A DNA stretch of 64,000 nucleotides from Schoenoplectus triqueter (GCA_964058805.1 CAXKVV010000040.1:700237-764236), one strand, 5' to 3'. Counted from the first letter of the stretch, positions 45,401 through 58,829 are shown. Notes: a model not told the origin generated them from the sequence alone. Numbers and translations: made by a program.

Positions 45401-46965
45401 TGCATCTGTGTGATTTGTGAAGGCCAAAAATAAAAATCAGTTGATTTCCATTTTCCTGTTTATTTTTTTTTATATTTTACACTATTTTGCCTTATGTTCT
45501 TTTATTTTCCTTTTTATAAAACAAAAAAAGTTCAAAACTACCGACTTTTGTGGACGGGTGTGGGAGCTCAGCTAGCACGTGATGTTCCTTTCTCTGCAAT
45601 TTGCTGGTCTACTCTTGAGCCGGTATGTTCTTTTTCTCATTGTAACTTGTTTTCGAATTCATCTTTTTTTTTCTTTTTGTGTGTTTTTTTTCTTTTTGAA
45701 GGAATGAAGTATATTGAAAGAGCTTATTTTGGATAGTAGTGTCTGGAAGATGACGATTCACATAGTAGAACCCATAATTTAGGAGTTCCAAGTCTAGTAG
45801 TAGAGTTCGAATTATTGACTTCAGGCTATTAAATTATTGGATTTTCAATTTTAGATTTTATTGTTTAGAATTTTAGGATTTAAGAGTACGATTTATAGTG
45901 TAGGTTTAGTATGATTATTCTTATTAAGATTATTAGCATTACTATTATTATTATGATGTCATTATTATTATTATATTACTATCATTAGCACTATTGTTAT
46001 CATTGATTTTTTTATCTTTGTGATTTTGGATTGGGTTTCATTTCTAGTCTACCCCAATTTATTTGGGACTAAAAGCTTTGTTGTTGTTGTTGTGTGCTTT
46101 TTTCTTGGATGGGCGTGGGAACTGAGCTGGAATTTGGGTTTGTAAATTCGCAGATAAGGAGAAAGTTGTTCGCTGTTGTAGGAGAAGAAGGGAATGCAGT
46201 GAGTGTACTTGGTGCAAATTTCTCTGCCGCTTTTGTGGCGGGAAGTTTAGCTGCAGCTGCCACTTGTCCTCTGGATGTTGCTAAAACTCGTAGACAAATT
46301 GAGGTTTCTTTTCTTTATTTCCTTTTTATAGATTTATATGCTATGGACAAGTAGTCACTCCAACTTGTTATGGAGTGTTTGCTCTCTTAACCAAGAAAAT
46401 CTGATGGCATCTATAGGCAGGCTGGCCCTTTAAAGTTGGTTGTGTAATATGGCACTGGCTGTTGCTATGACATTGTAGTGTAACAGTACTGACACAAGGC
46501 TCTTTAAAGTTGGTTGTGTAATATGGCACTGGCTGTTGCTATGACATTGTAATGTAACAGTACTGACACAAGGTAACATATTTAATTTGTATTTTCTTTA
46601 ATCTACAGAAAGATCCACAGAAAGCAATTAAGATGACCACAAGGCAGACACTGATGGAAATTTGGAGGTAACACCCCCCCCCCCCCCAAAAAAAAACCCA
46701 CCCACCCACAACCAAACAACAACACACACACAGAGCAAGTTCTCTTAGGAAAAATAAGAAGATGATGCACTAGTTGCTCAATATCCTTGCTGTTTTGGTA
46801 ATATCTTTTTGCAATTCTGTACTTTACAGGTCTGGAGGGGTGAAGGGTCTCTTCACAGGTGTGGGCCCACGTGTTGGCCGTGCGGGCCCATCAGTCGGGA
46901 TAGTAGTCTCCTTCTATGAGGTGGTAAAATATGCTCTCCATCAAAAGCATTCCTCATCCTCATAA
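42434..46965 (+). CDS. MTM1: Mitochondrial carrier protein, MTM1 type (SLC25A39/40-like)
   Basis: Ten exons join to 402 residues: 42434-42664, 43587-43667, 43771-43905, 43998-44057, 44450-44620, 45060-45153, 45531-45622, 46154-46303, 46609-46667 and 46830-46965. It has three mitochondrial-carrier repeats with signature motifs NPLDVAK (to residue 77), SPIELARTRMQ (216-226) and CPLDVAKTRRQ (326-336), so it belongs in the inner membrane. The Cys-rich segment after the first repeat (FRCSPSCTRG, then PVCPPECFQYKGT) is characteristic of the MTM1/SLC25A39 subfamily. That subfamily is linked in yeast and plants to manganese superoxide dismutase activation and in animals to mitochondrial glutathione import. 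Length is near the usual roughly 410 residues. Exon 7 has a purine-rich acceptor (CAAAAAAAG). Introns carry a SINE tail and a 74-bp duplication. Confidence 0.92.
46040..46092 (+). mobile_element. Au-SINE-like 3' tail in an MTM1 intron
   Basis: TTTCTAGTCTACCCCAATTT, then ATTTGGGACTAAAAGCTTTG and (TTG)n match the conserved 3' end of Au-type plant SINEs as I recall it. The same tail occurs at 61526-61592. The 5' half of the SINE (RNA polymerase III boxes) is not evident. Confidence 0.6.
46428..46575 (+). repeat. 74-bp tandem duplication in an MTM1 intron
   Basis: CTTTAAAGTTGGTTGTGTAA starts at 46428 and again at 46502. The two units differ by a single base (GTAGTG versus GTAATG) over most of their length, indicating a recent duplication. 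It lies in the intron before exon 9. Confidence 0.85.
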
Positions 46966-47888
46966 ATTCCCCCTCTACAATCTCCGGTCAATAGTTGAAG
47001 GCCGTAGATAGAATAGCTAGATATGGGAGACCGATTTTTGCTTAGCATTGTTTCTTCGGCTCTCATTAACAAAAAGTCTGATCAAACATTTAAATAAACA
47101 CAAAGTATAAACTTTCTTTTCAGTTTTATTTTTGCATTCGATTTAGAGTAATAGAGCAAGGAGATGCTCCAGTTTTGGTAAATGCTGAAGTGCACATGTA
47201 ATTTGTGCTGTAAATTTGAACTTAGGTTTTTAGCTCTTTTTTCGAGTTGAGCGATTGGTACTTGAGGAAAGTCGAGTCCTTAACTTGAAGCTGTCACAGG
47301 CTTTATGACCTAAAAATTCTGTATCTTTGAGTTTTCTCTCCAGTATTGTGAATTAAGCTGAAAAATAGGTCTGAGCTAAAGTTGCTATAAGGCTGTATAT
47401 GTAATAATTAAAAAGTAGCAGTGCTGTTGCCCATCTTAACCCAAAATTGCAGGCTATTTAAAATGATATTCGAATTTATTGGCAACACTCGCTGCAGAGC
47501 ATGAACGCAAAAACAAGTCATTTTGCACAAGACGGATTTTCACAAGAATAATCGTTCTCTTGTAACTTCTCAAATCAAATGAAATTCAACCATATTAAGT
47601 AAACAAATAAGGTAGTTTCAAAATATCTTACAATGCTATCACCGCATTTCCTACACTATTTTGCTCAATCCAAAATTTCTGCCTAAAACAGTACTTTGTG
47701 ATCCTGGAGTTCTCATTTCTCAACAATGCAAAACTTGTACAAGTTGCTAATTGAACAGCCACATCGCCATCTAATTACTGCTCATGTCCAGAACTCAAAC
47801 TTCTTTAGAATGGAAGTAAAAGGCAACAAATAGTACGATTGGGGAAATGTAAACTGAACGGACTCTGCAAGTAGTTGGGAACTTGGGA
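46966..47888. other. Intergenic region between the convergent MTM1 and BCCIP genes
   Basis: The stop codons of the two convergent genes are about 920 bp apart, and the interval should hold both 3' UTRs. No other gene, RNA or repeat end was recognised. Confidence 0.5.
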
Positions 47889-50800
47889 TCATAACTTCTC
47901 CACCAAAGACTTCAATTTCTTGAGAAACTTGGGAACTGCCTCAGCTTTGACAACCATTACTAAACCCATTTTTTTATAGTCCTTCAACTGCACCAGGAAA
48001 GAAAATGTCCGAATATCAAAAGAAGTTTTTAATATTCAAAACATAACTGATCCACCAAGGGTACCAATTATAATACAATTTGGACTTCTCGACTTTTTAT
48101 GAGAAACATTGTCCCGTGGATTCAATTGCCCTAGCAAAGGTCTTCTTCTTTCTGATCAAATGGCTGTTACTTATACCCATTATATCATAACAGCATTGGT
48201 GCAATAACAACTACTGACAAGTTCAGCTAAACGAAGCAGTCTCGTATTCAAAAGAACCAATACAGCATGAAATCCATTGGAAAAAAAATCTTTTCTGGAG
48301 AGAAGACGAGAAATAAATTTTACTGACCTCAGGAGGGGCCACTTCTTCAGCTGATAGTTCAAATTTAAAAGACCATGAACTGACCTGAAAAATTATAAAT
48401 TAATATGTAATTTAAGTGAAATCATATATGATAGCAACAAATAAATGGACAGGGTTGTTTACAAAAAAATGTGATTAATCTCTTGATACACCCCTAAAAG
48501 ATGATTAATGTGGGGGCATATTCCATGTCATGTGCACTCCAGAACATTAAAACAATATTTCCGATATCCTCATGTTTCAGTGTTTCACCCTTCTTCAAAA
48601 GATACCAAAAGTAAAATACTTCCTTATTTTAATATGCAATTTGTTAAAAGACTTTAGAGGTACTTTGTGGAGAACCACTTCAACAAATTTCAAATGTTTA
48701 CCACAAGGGTCCCTTGGTTTAGTTGTGCAACATGGCAACCTTCACACAAAGAAAAAAAAATAAAGCTGCACCATAATATTGCAAAAAGGCCACCCCTTTT
48801 CAGTTAACGCAAAACAGTCATATCCCATTAGAGAAATTACAGCATGCCTTGGTGATACGTCCGAAGTACCAAGGAACCATAGCGCATATCTGGGAGAGGG
48901 GTTTTATGTGGAGAGTCAGCTACTGTATTTTATATGCTGCTTTCGGAGTGTATTATGAATGAATACCCCCTCCCTGTCAGTGGGACTGAGGTGGGGGGTA
49001 TATATATGACATGGCTTCAGTACTGTAGCGGTATGGTGTATATATGACCTCTGCCTGAATGACACGTGGGGGCCTTGGTACTGCTGCTGATAAGGGTCTT
49101 CAGTACAGGTTTAGTGTACTAAAGGGCAGAAAAGAAAATGTGGGTGTGTGAGTGTGGTATGAGAATGTGAACCGCTTTTCCGGGGGTCAAGGGCTTCTAT
49201 TTATAGGTTCTTCTAGGGTGACCAGGTCTTTTGTCCTGTAGTTGTCCCGACCGGGAAGTCATTCCTTGTCCTGTAGTTGTTCCTACTCTGGGTGGCACAT
49301 GACTCGGCCTTTGAGGCCTTAATCGGGCCAGACCTGGATAGGGCCCTATCAGTAGCGAATACTGTAGCTGGTGGTAACGTGGTCAAAGTAAACCGGGGTA
49401 CTGCCAACGTGGTATGGGCCAAGGTTCCTGAATCGAGCTGGTCCAGGTCGAGACAGGCTGAGTTCGGCTGACCCGAGAAAGAGGTCCTGCGGGGCCAGCC
49501 CAATACTGGCAGATCTTGGACTATACCCTATCACTTGGCATCACACCTTAACATTTCTTTGTAACTGCTAAGGATCATCTTCCACAGTAAATCAAAAGAA
49601 GCTATTACCAAGGACATAGATGTAATACCTTGAAGCACTTAGATCAAAACCATATGTTTGCGTCAATGAATATTCTTGCTTCTTAGTTACTGGAATTAAA
49701 CTTTTTAAACTGAGACTATGATAGAATTTGGGAGTCCCTTTCATAATCCTAGAGAATTTGGTTTCGTGCAAATACTAGTTTACAATCTTTGCCAGGTATA
49801 TCATATTTAGGCAACATTAATCAAGTACCTCATGGAAAATCTCATCTTCCTGTTTCAAATAAATAACAGGCTCTTCCCAATCAGCTTTTCTCTTTACATT
49901 TCTTTGTTGGGGCTGTGCACAAAAAAAAAGAAACTCTGTTAAACATTATATTACATGAGAAGAAAGATCAGGAAAGATGTATGAATAAATTGCTATATCC
50001 ACACGATAATGGTGAACTTTCTGTTCACACATGAGGTCGCTTACAGATGAAAATTTCAGTTACATTAGTTGGAGAGAAGAATTCTTATGCAATTCAATCC
50101 CACTTTCTTTAATGACTTGTATATTTAACAACTTCATTACTCATTCGTTAACTTATTAATTTCTTGTTGGCATCTAATGATATCATTAGCTACAAATCAG
50201 TATTAACCTAATTTCATTCAGCTTGCAAATGCATCAATAAAAGAATTGACCAAAATCAAGCAGGAAAGGAACACAAACAAAACTTAGTAATTCTACATAA
50301 AAAGGTAACTGTCTCAAGTATTTCAGACACCGACAAAAATAAAAAAATAATAGAAGTACCAGGCAATTTTAGCTGTGGGCTTTTTATAGCAGAGTTTCAC
50401 AATATGGGGATGCAGCCTAGAAATATCAGGTAGGCTAGCAAGTTGAGATGCAAGACTTAAGGAGCAAGTGAAATCAAATAATAATGATAAGAACTTTTAA
50501 AACAGTACCTCGAAAATTTTTGTGACCAACAAATACTGCTTGAACCGGAAAGAGTCACAAAGAACTGCTGTAGGCTACAGAACACCAAAAAAAGAGAAGA
50601 ACGTGTACATCATAAAATGCCAATACAAACAGCAGCATCTACATTCACAGTAACAGTAAGGCTACCCTAATTTTGCTTCCATCTATATGAACTTGTTCAT
50701 CTCGGAATTTTCTTCCGAACATTAAAAAGAATGGCAGGCACACAGAAAACCATGCCAACCTGAGAGTAGTAACTAGAACATGACATCCAAAAAGACAGAC

Positions 50801-52628
50801 AAAATGAATTCACGCTAACCCAAAGCTTAATTATGCTCAATTTTCTATTTCCCGAATTTTATAATATGATATAGTTTTTTTCCTTGTCCCCCAATTTGAG
50901 TGCTAAACACAAATACAGAGAGAGAAGGAGGGAGTGAGGGACCTCATCCTCAGTAGCCCAGGATATCTCATCAAAAAGAGCCTCGTATATTTTCAGCACA
51001 AGCTGATATGGGAAGTTTGCAAACCGCTGACACACTAGCAAGCCTCCGTCTCTTGCTTCTTCCTCCAATACCTGCCTTAACTTGACATTTGTATCTTCTT
51101 CCTTGCAAACACCTAGAAGATATTGTTTTATCTCCTTGATGCATCGGTTATCCTGACAAAGAATTGGCAAAAGAAAAGGCACATCAGTTCTAATCTTTGT
51201 CTACAAACAATCATCAATTTGATCAAATTTACACTGATTGACTATCATCAAAAAAAACTGCAAGTCATTTAGAATAAGAGCTGATTGAAGAAATGCCAAA
51301 GTTGTTTTAATTATCCTTGTTGCATATGTGCAACAGAAAAACATTATAGAAAGTTCAATGCTGTCAAATTTTACATCTTGATCACTTATGTTATCAGAAA
51401 AGTAGTTCTTGTTTAAACCCCTTCGAGATCAGTATTTTTTTTATTATCACTATTGTTTTTGTATTCTTCTAGCCTGAATTATGGAGGAAACAAAAAAACA
51501 AGTCATTGGCTCAGCATAAACATAAAAGAAATGAAAAGGCCAAAAAAGGGACAAAGTACAGTTCTTCCAACAAAAAGAATACTAATACCTGGCACATCCA
51601 CTGAAAGGCAACAACTATATAACAGAAGCCAGAAATGCACGGTTTATATTTCATCACTTGCAGCTTGCCATTCAAGATTCAGGGTTCATAGAAAATAATT
51701 AAGGAGGCTGATACAGATTTAAGAGTGTGTGTGTGGTGCTTTCAGTCAGAAAGGCAATGACATAGTTTGTTAATAAATTTACCTGATAGCGGCCTAAATT
51801 GAGTGCGGTGATGACAGCAAACAGCTCCGCTTCATCAGCTCCATCTCTAGTCCCATCAGAATCATTAGTGTCCCCGTCGCTGTCTGCTGATTTTACCACT
51901 GTACCAACTGTTGTCTGTGCAAGAATGAGGTCAACAAATCCAGAGAGGTCCCACTGGTAGTTGTCAAGGTACTTTTGGAGGAGGAGCTTCACCCCATGGA
52001 AATCCCCCAGCTTGGGATCAAAGAATTCAAAGTCTACTTGCACCATCTCTTCGTCCTGTTTATGTTCATGTCCCAAATAAATAAGAAGACAATGAAAGCA
52101 TGGGGAGAAAAATTTGCAGACTTTTAATTTAATCTTTTCAAATCCAATACTTGCATGCTGCTGCTTTAGTTGGCTTATTTTTCAATTAACAGTAGAGGGC
52201 AAATTGGGGCGGTGCTGAGCAATGAGGAGAGTCTAGCTACACACAGAATTCATATTCAATAGGTGTGGATTCAGAGTGAAAGTAGGCTTTGTTATGAAAA
52301 TTAAAGAAAATTGAGTTAATTACACCATGATTGTAGCTGAGCTGATCTGATGCCAGTTATTAAAGATTTTAAAGGGTACCTCCTGTTGTTCCTCTTCATC
52401 GTCTTGAGAATCGTCATCACCCGAGGACTCACAAGATGGAGATGGAGATGATATGGAGAACTTGGGGAGAGAAAGCACGGTGCATCTGGCAAAGGGGGAG
52501 AAGGTGAACATGATTCTTGGTTTCTTCTTATTTTTCTTCATAGGTCGCTTATGCAACTGTGCAGACACTTGAGGCGTATCCTTATCATCGGGATGGACTG
52601 AGGTATTATCAGCTTTCTTCGATTTCAT
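47889..52628 (-). CDS. BCCIP: BCCIP homolog (BCP1 family)
   Basis: Seven minus-strand exons join to 345 residues: 52380-52628, 51783-52055, 50943-51152, 50509-50574, 49829-49912, 48328-48384 and 47889-47987. The family (Pfam p21-C-terminal-region-binding protein) includes yeast Bcp1, an Rpl23 chaperone with a role in nuclear export, and human BCCIP, which binds BRCA2 and p21. The plant protein is expected in the nucleus. A basic N-terminal tail (KKNKKKPR) is followed by an acidic low-complexity stretch (GDDDSQDDEEE). The core has VDFEFFDPKLGDFHGVKLLL, LAQTTVGTVVKS, FAVITALNLG and FPYQLVLKIYEALFDEI, and the C-terminus has YLKQEDEIFHE and SWSFKFEL. The first ATG at 52628 was chosen. A start at the inner ATG before KKNKKKPR would shorten the N-terminus and cannot be excluded. 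A solo LTR sits in the intron at 48385-49828. Confidence 0.9.
48853..49533 (-). mobile_element. 681-bp solo LTR in a BCCIP intron
   Basis: On the plus strand it begins TGATACGTCC and ends CCCTATCA, flanked by a perfect 5-bp duplication CTTGG (48848-48852 and 49534-49538). On the minus strand it has CTATAAATAG (49199-49208) about 325 bp from its start, the expected place for an LTR TATA box, so its promoter points the same way as BCCIP. No internal retroelement sequence is present. Lineage is not determined. Confidence 0.85.
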
Positions 52629-52900
52629 AGTGCGGCGCCGGCGCCTGTTTTCTTTTGTCCGGACTGGAGGGAGAATCGAAAGAGAGCGTCGATAAATCAA
52701 TCTATCACACTCCCTTGAGGTTGAGGGTACTCGTACTGCAGTGGTGAAATGAAGCGAGACTTCGTGGAGCAAGGAGGTTGAGGTTGAGGCCGAGGCCGAG
52801 GCCGAAACAGCCCAAATAATAGCAAGGCCTAGTGCTGGAGAAGTGGAGAGGAGATGAACTGGTAAGTAAATCTAATCTTTTACTGAAGCTTGCTTAATAC
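52629..52900 (-). promoter_or_regulatory. Leader and upstream region of BCCIP
   Basis: This lies just upstream of the BCCIP start and includes a CCGAGGCCGAGGCCG repeat (52785-52803 region). The frame stays open upstream of the ATG, but without another ATG in frame. No certain TATA box was found. Confidence 0.3.
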
Positions 52901-55549
52901 CTTTACAAGTTAGTAAGTTACAACCCTCCCCTCTTTTGGTCTTCATTTACAACCCTCGGTTAAGGCCACTTACTTTGACTATTCTATTCACTTGTATTCA
53001 AAATCAAATAAATGCAAAATAACTCAACCAACTAATTCTCACTCTTTTTGTTCCGCTATCATATTTTCTATTCACTTTTTTTTTTCTAATAAAAGTGCGC
53101 CTAAATAATAGCTATAGTAGCAAAGTTGAAATTTTTCCCCTGATAGGCAACAACTTGCCAGTTCTTAACACACCAGAATGGATCTGACAAGAAGACTAAC
53201 TGGAAAATTATCAATTAGATACATTTTCATACATAAAGTGGGATTTACTCGGTGATAAATATTTACATCTTTCACATCGAGATTTACCTAGATCTGACAA
53301 AAGTTGACCTGATCGAAATAATTTATTCGATAATTAATTAATCGGAACTTGATTTGGACCTGCCAATTAAATGATCTTAATTCATAATTGAATGAATCTG
53401 AAGATATCCGAATTTAAATAAACCCATAAATATTAAGTATCTGTATATAAATTATCTGATCCGATATAATATGTTAATCGAAAAAAAATTTGAATCCGAA
53501 TCGATCTTAAACTATGTTATACCTGAACCAATAATTATCCAAATTTAAATTAGCCTGAATCAAGAAAGGACCGATATCTGACATATAATATTTTATTCAT
53601 ATTTAGTTCATATGATTCTTAACGTATGTACAAAAATATTTCTATAGTTAACATTTTATATTTAGCGTGTCTTTTCTAAAGCACTAAAATTAATCACAAC
53701 TTTCATTTAATAAATGAACATAATTTATAAATTTATTATAAACTTTTTATTAAACACATATATGCATTAGTCATGATATTTTTAAAATTTATATTTTATT
53801 AATTTAGTTTGATTATTTGATCAGATAAAATCCAAAATCATACAATTAAATTGAGTAATTTAATTTAAAAATGTAAAAACACATATTTTTTTTTATAAAA
53901 TATTTGTCTTAGCATAATTCAGAGTAGAAAGTGATCCGAGTCTAAATAAATCAGCTAATGTGATTCAAATATAACCTAAAATATTTGATTTGTATCTGAA
54001 ACCTACACCTTATTATCCGTAACTTATTGTGATCCGAATCAAGAAAATTTGGGCACCTGAATTAGCCACTATCCGGATTAGTCCGGAACCCAATAAAATT
54101 TGAACCTCAACTATTCAAGTGATATAGTTATTTCAACCCATAAATGTGCCGAATCCAAAATTGATTAATCCGGAATATATCAAATCTGATATTAATCCGT
54201 ATCTAAAAATAAACCGTATATAATTTTATCCGACTCAAAAAGAATCCGACCCACCCGATTTTTCAAGTCTAAATTTACCTAAGAAAATATATTCTGAATT
54301 TCGTAGGCTTCACACGGTGGAATGAAAACCATCCTGTCAATCGATGAGTAAGAGAGCAGAAGTTTAAATTATGACCAGTTTAGTTAACAATAATAGCATT
54401 AAAAGTTTAAAACGGAGCGTCTGGAACTTTTTCCGGGCATCCACTGAAATTTTGGATGAATGTCAGACTTCAAACTCTGAAGTCTAGATTTAGGCCTTCA
54501 GCAATATTTCAGAAACTTGATCAAAAAATTTTGTTTGACATGAGCTTCATCCGCAAATTCAGGCGTTTAATTTGAGTTGTAAACGCTGACGTTTAGAAAA
54601 TATAGTTATATTCGTCTGAAATATTTGAAATCAAAGATATATATGTTAAGTCTTACTTTTTATAGGCTTTGCTTTTTACAATCCAATCCCAGTGTCACAC
54701 ATTGATATTACTAGCGAAGAACCTGTGTAATCTTAATTTTTAACATGATAAATATTATATTTTAATTTTTAATATAATAAATATTATACAATTAGCTAGT
54801 ATCTTTATATCTTGTGTCTTATTATTTTTTTATGATTTTCATTGCTTAATTAATTTTATTTTGATGCAAAATAAGAAATATACATGTCATGTGAAAAATC
54901 AACATATTTAGCTTTGATATTTATTTTTCTTATAGACGCACAATTAGAACTTCAAAAATAAAGAAATCTATTTTAGATACTAAATAAATGAACATCTTCC
55001 ATAAATAAGCTTTTATAATATAATATAGATATATATTAGAATTGGAATAATTTAAAGAATGCTTGCTTATTCAGGACTTAGTTTCGCAGTTTCCAGTTTC
55101 CACACTACACAAGCGAATAAATAATTATTTCGCCATGGTATATTTATTTTCTTTGAAAATTCTCTGATATTTTTATCTGATCGCATAATTAGTTGTTTCA
55201 ATTCCCACTGATTGCAGTATCTTTTTTTTAATTTGGATTTAATTATATTTTTAATAGTTATGAAATTATATAATTATTAAGGATTATTAATATACTAAAA
55301 TAAAATTTAACTATATATTAATTGAGATAAAACTGTATAAAAGTATAAAAATAGTTACTAAATATTTAATCAATTTGTTCACGTTGGACTGGATTCATGT
55401 CAAAGAATTCTGACGAGTCAAATCATGAAGTCGTGTGAAACGAAAAAAATACTCAAATTTTTTTTAAATAGAAAATTTTAAAAATATTTCACAGGTATTA
55501 GCATGAGTGGCTGCTTTTTTACGTAAGGCTTGAGTTTTTTTTTTGTCGG
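52901..55549. other. AT-rich intergenic stretch without recognised genes
   Basis: No exon series or retroelement protein is seen. At 53280-54270 words such as AATCCGAATC, ATCCGATAT and GAATCCGACCC recur irregularly, suggesting an old, strongly mutated repeat of the kind with GGATTCGGAT motifs, but neither ends nor a target duplication could be placed. Confidence 0.4.
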
Positions 55550-55557
55550 ATCAGATA

Positions 55558-56215
55558 GGGCTGCACAAAAAAGCTCGGGCTCGTGGCTCAGCTCGGTCTC
55601 GGATTGGGCTCGAGCTAATCTGGCTCGAGCTAAAATGACTCGAGCTAATTTGGCTCGAGCTAATCTGGCTCGATAGTTAAATGAGTCGAGTTTGAGTTGT
55701 GGTCGGCTCGGCTCGTGGCTCGACTCAGCTCGAATAAAAAATAGTTTTTATAAATTTTTTTGCCGAACTCTAATCCGATAACTCCTCTCTCATCATCTCT
55801 CACCATCTCACCGTATCAGCGGCTTAAAGACGTCTCTTGCTCGCTCGTAATTAGATTCGTATATCTGACTCGATAGTTTTTTGTTGGTCCATCCATTCAA
55901 ATTAATGCAGCGAAAATGTCATTGAAAAAATAGTTTGTTGATATAACAATTTTGTATTAATTCTCATACAAATTTTCTAGATATACCAACTTTATAGTTT
56001 GTAGATGTATTAAATCTAAATATCAAATTGAGTCAACGCACATGCATTGGCTCGTGAGCCAGCTCGCGAGCTAGCTCAAATAGTAACGAGCCGAGTTTGA
56101 GCTAGGTTTTTCAGCTCGAACCGTTTCACGAGCTCGGCTCGGCTCGACTCGAATTTTCATGAGCCGAGCTTGAGTTAAGCCCAGCTCGGCTCGACTCGAC
56201 TCGTTTGCAGCCCTA
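55558..56215. mobile_element. hAT-type MITE with GCTCGAG-rich subterminal repeats
   Basis: The left end GGGCTGCAC and the right end (reverse complement TAGGGCTGCAAAC) form the terminal inverted repeat. It is flanked by a perfect 8-bp duplication ATCAGATA (55550-55557 and 56216-56223), the size expected for hAT transposition. Both subterminal regions are built from GGCTCG, GGCTCGAGCTAATCT and CTCGACTCGA words. The centre is AT-rich and non-coding. It is 658 bp long, non-autonomous, and very well preserved at its borders. Confidence 0.85.
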
Positions 56216-56476
56216 ATCAGATATGGTAGCCCAAGAAAAAAATTCGGGACAAATATTGACAGAGAGATCCGCTCATCCAACGATCAGACGGTCAGACATC
56301 TCAAATCACTGAGAAGGCTCCATTTCTCCCAAAGAGGAAGTTATAATAAATTTCAGTGACAATAAATAAATAAATAATTTTTTTGTGACTATAAATAAAT
56401 TTTGATATAAATTGAGTGACTTTCAAAAAAATTACCCAACAAAAAATATATAACCACCTCAAACGTTCAGCACAAA

Positions 56477-58087
56477 GGGAGTGTTTGGCACTCAATGCAA
56501 TAGCAAAAACTTGGAATAGAATAACTATTCCGACGAATTAATTTGCCAAATGAATTTTAGACTAAGTAGAAGAGTGCGGAATAGTGCTAATCCGGTATAC
56601 CAACTTATAGGTGGAATACCGGATTAGCTCTCGTCGGAATAGCGATTATTATTTGATTATATTATATTATATTATTATATTATGATTATGATTAAGATTT
56701 AGTATTATTATATTATTATATTATATTTATGATTATAATTTATTATTATATTAAAATTATGATTATTATTATCATTAAATTATTATTATCATTATTGTTA
56801 TTATATTATCGTTACCATCAGTATTATTATATTATTTATTATTATTATTATAAATATAATTTTAATATTTTATTATGTTGTATTATATTATTATATGTTG
56901 ATTATACTGAAGATTAATTTATTATTATTATATTATTATTATTTTTTTTTAATTATTTTTATGATTATGATTATATTATTATGATTATGATTATGGTTAT
57001 ATTATTATGATTATGACTATAATTATTATTATCATGATTATGATTATGATTATTATATTATTATAATTATGATTGTAATTATAATTTTTTATTATTATAT
57101 TACTATATTATGATTATGTTTATATTTTTATTATATTACTATTATAATATTATTATTTATTATGATTATTTTTTATTATTTTATTATTATTTTATTATAT
57201 TGTATTATATTATTATATGTTGATTATAGTTATGATTAATTTATTATGATATTATTATAATTATAATTATTTATAATTATTTTTATGATTATGATTATAT
57301 TTTTATTATTATATTATTATGATTATGGTGATATTATTATGATTATGACTATAATTATTATGATTATATTATTAAAATTATTATTACTAATTATTATTAT
57401 AATTATGATTGTAATTATATTTTTTTATTATTATATTACTATATTATGATCATGTTTATATTTTTATTATATTACAATTATAATATTATTATTTATTATG
57501 ATTATTTTTTATTACTTTATTATTATTTTATTATGTTGTATTATATTATTATATGTTGATTATAGTTATGATTAATTTATTATTATATTATTATTATTAT
57601 TTATAATTATTTTTATGATTATGATTATATTTTTATTATATTATTATTATTATTATTATTATGATTATGACTATAATTATTATTATCATGATTATGATTA
57701 TATTATTAAAATTATGATTACTTATTATTATTATTATATTATTATAATTATTATTGTAATTATAATTTATTATTATATTACTGTATTATGATTATGTTTA
57801 TATTTTTATTATATTACTATTATAATATTATAATATTATTATTTATTATGATTATTTTTTATTACTTTATTATTATTATTATCTTACTATTATGATTATT
57901 ATTTTACTATTATCATCATCATTATTAGTATCATAATTATTCACATTTTAACTATTCCGAGTAACAACTGCAAAATGATATTTTCGCTCTTCCGAATAGT
58001 CAAAAATATCACTATTCTGTCACTCTTCCAAAAAAATATTATTCTATCATTCTTCCAATGTTATTTCTTGATTTGCCAAACGGACCC
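56477..58087. mobile_element. TTA/ATT-rich non-autonomous TIR element, copy 2
   Basis: Ends GGGAGTGTTTGGCACTCAAT and, reverse-complemented, GGGTCCGTTTGGCAAATCAA. Just inside the left end a perfect 12-bp inverted repeat CTAATCCGGTAT/ATACCGGATTAG forms a hairpin, followed by CTCTCGTCGGAATAGCGATT shared with copy 1. About 1.25 kb of TTA, ATT and GATTAT repeats follow, then the shared CGCTCTTCCGAATAGTCAA block. A 3-bp AAA on both sides is a possible but unconvincing target duplication. No coding capacity. Confidence 0.75.
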
Positions 58088-58829
58088 AAATAGAATAAAA
58101 AATAATGAGAAGTGAAGGCTTTTCTTATCCTCTTCTTGATTGGGTAAATCTTTTGAGAAGTAATTTAATTTTGTATAAAATTTATATTCGATAACTTATT
58201 TCAAACTATTAATTTTTGTTACTAAATTTTGACATATATTAAATTTTAATTATTTTTATCATATTTTTCATTTAACATCTTAACAATGCTGATATCGTAT
58301 CCTGTGTGGATTCTATATTTTACGATTATAGTATGATAAAAAAACTTATTATTCAAATTCGATATATAAAATTACACTTTCCAATGATTAAAAAACAAAC
58401 ATTTTATTCTCTTCTCTTATATTTTATTAGTATTGTTAAATCTTTACTGATAATATAACGGAACCTACAAAGATGTTTTGTCAGTATTATTAAAGTTTTA
58501 ATTAAAAATTAACAGAGTAACTAAATATGAGTGTATAATAAATTTTAGTAACTAAACATAAATAATTTAAAATTCACAAATTGAGTAACCTCTCACCCAA
58601 TTTTACCTCATCAAAAAGAGAGAAAAAAAAAAGCTAAAAATCCCACTCCATCTTTGGTCTTCCCCTCGAATCTCCTCTTTGAAAATATATCCGCTGACAT
58701 AATTACATACCACTATGACAGCGTGTTATTATATTATTGACAGTAAATTTTATTTAATAATGAAATTCTCTTTAAATCTAATTATAATTATTTAAATCAA
58801 TGCGTGACCGAAATAAATGAATTCGATGG
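58088..58829. other. AT-rich stretch without recognised genes
   Basis: No gene, RNA or element border was recognised between the TIR element and the GC-richer repeat patch at about 58985. Confidence 0.45.

Noticed and set aside
49213..49503. 96-codon minus-strand frame
   Set aside because: It lies wholly inside the 681-bp solo LTR in a BCCIP intron and shows no protein similarity I recognise.
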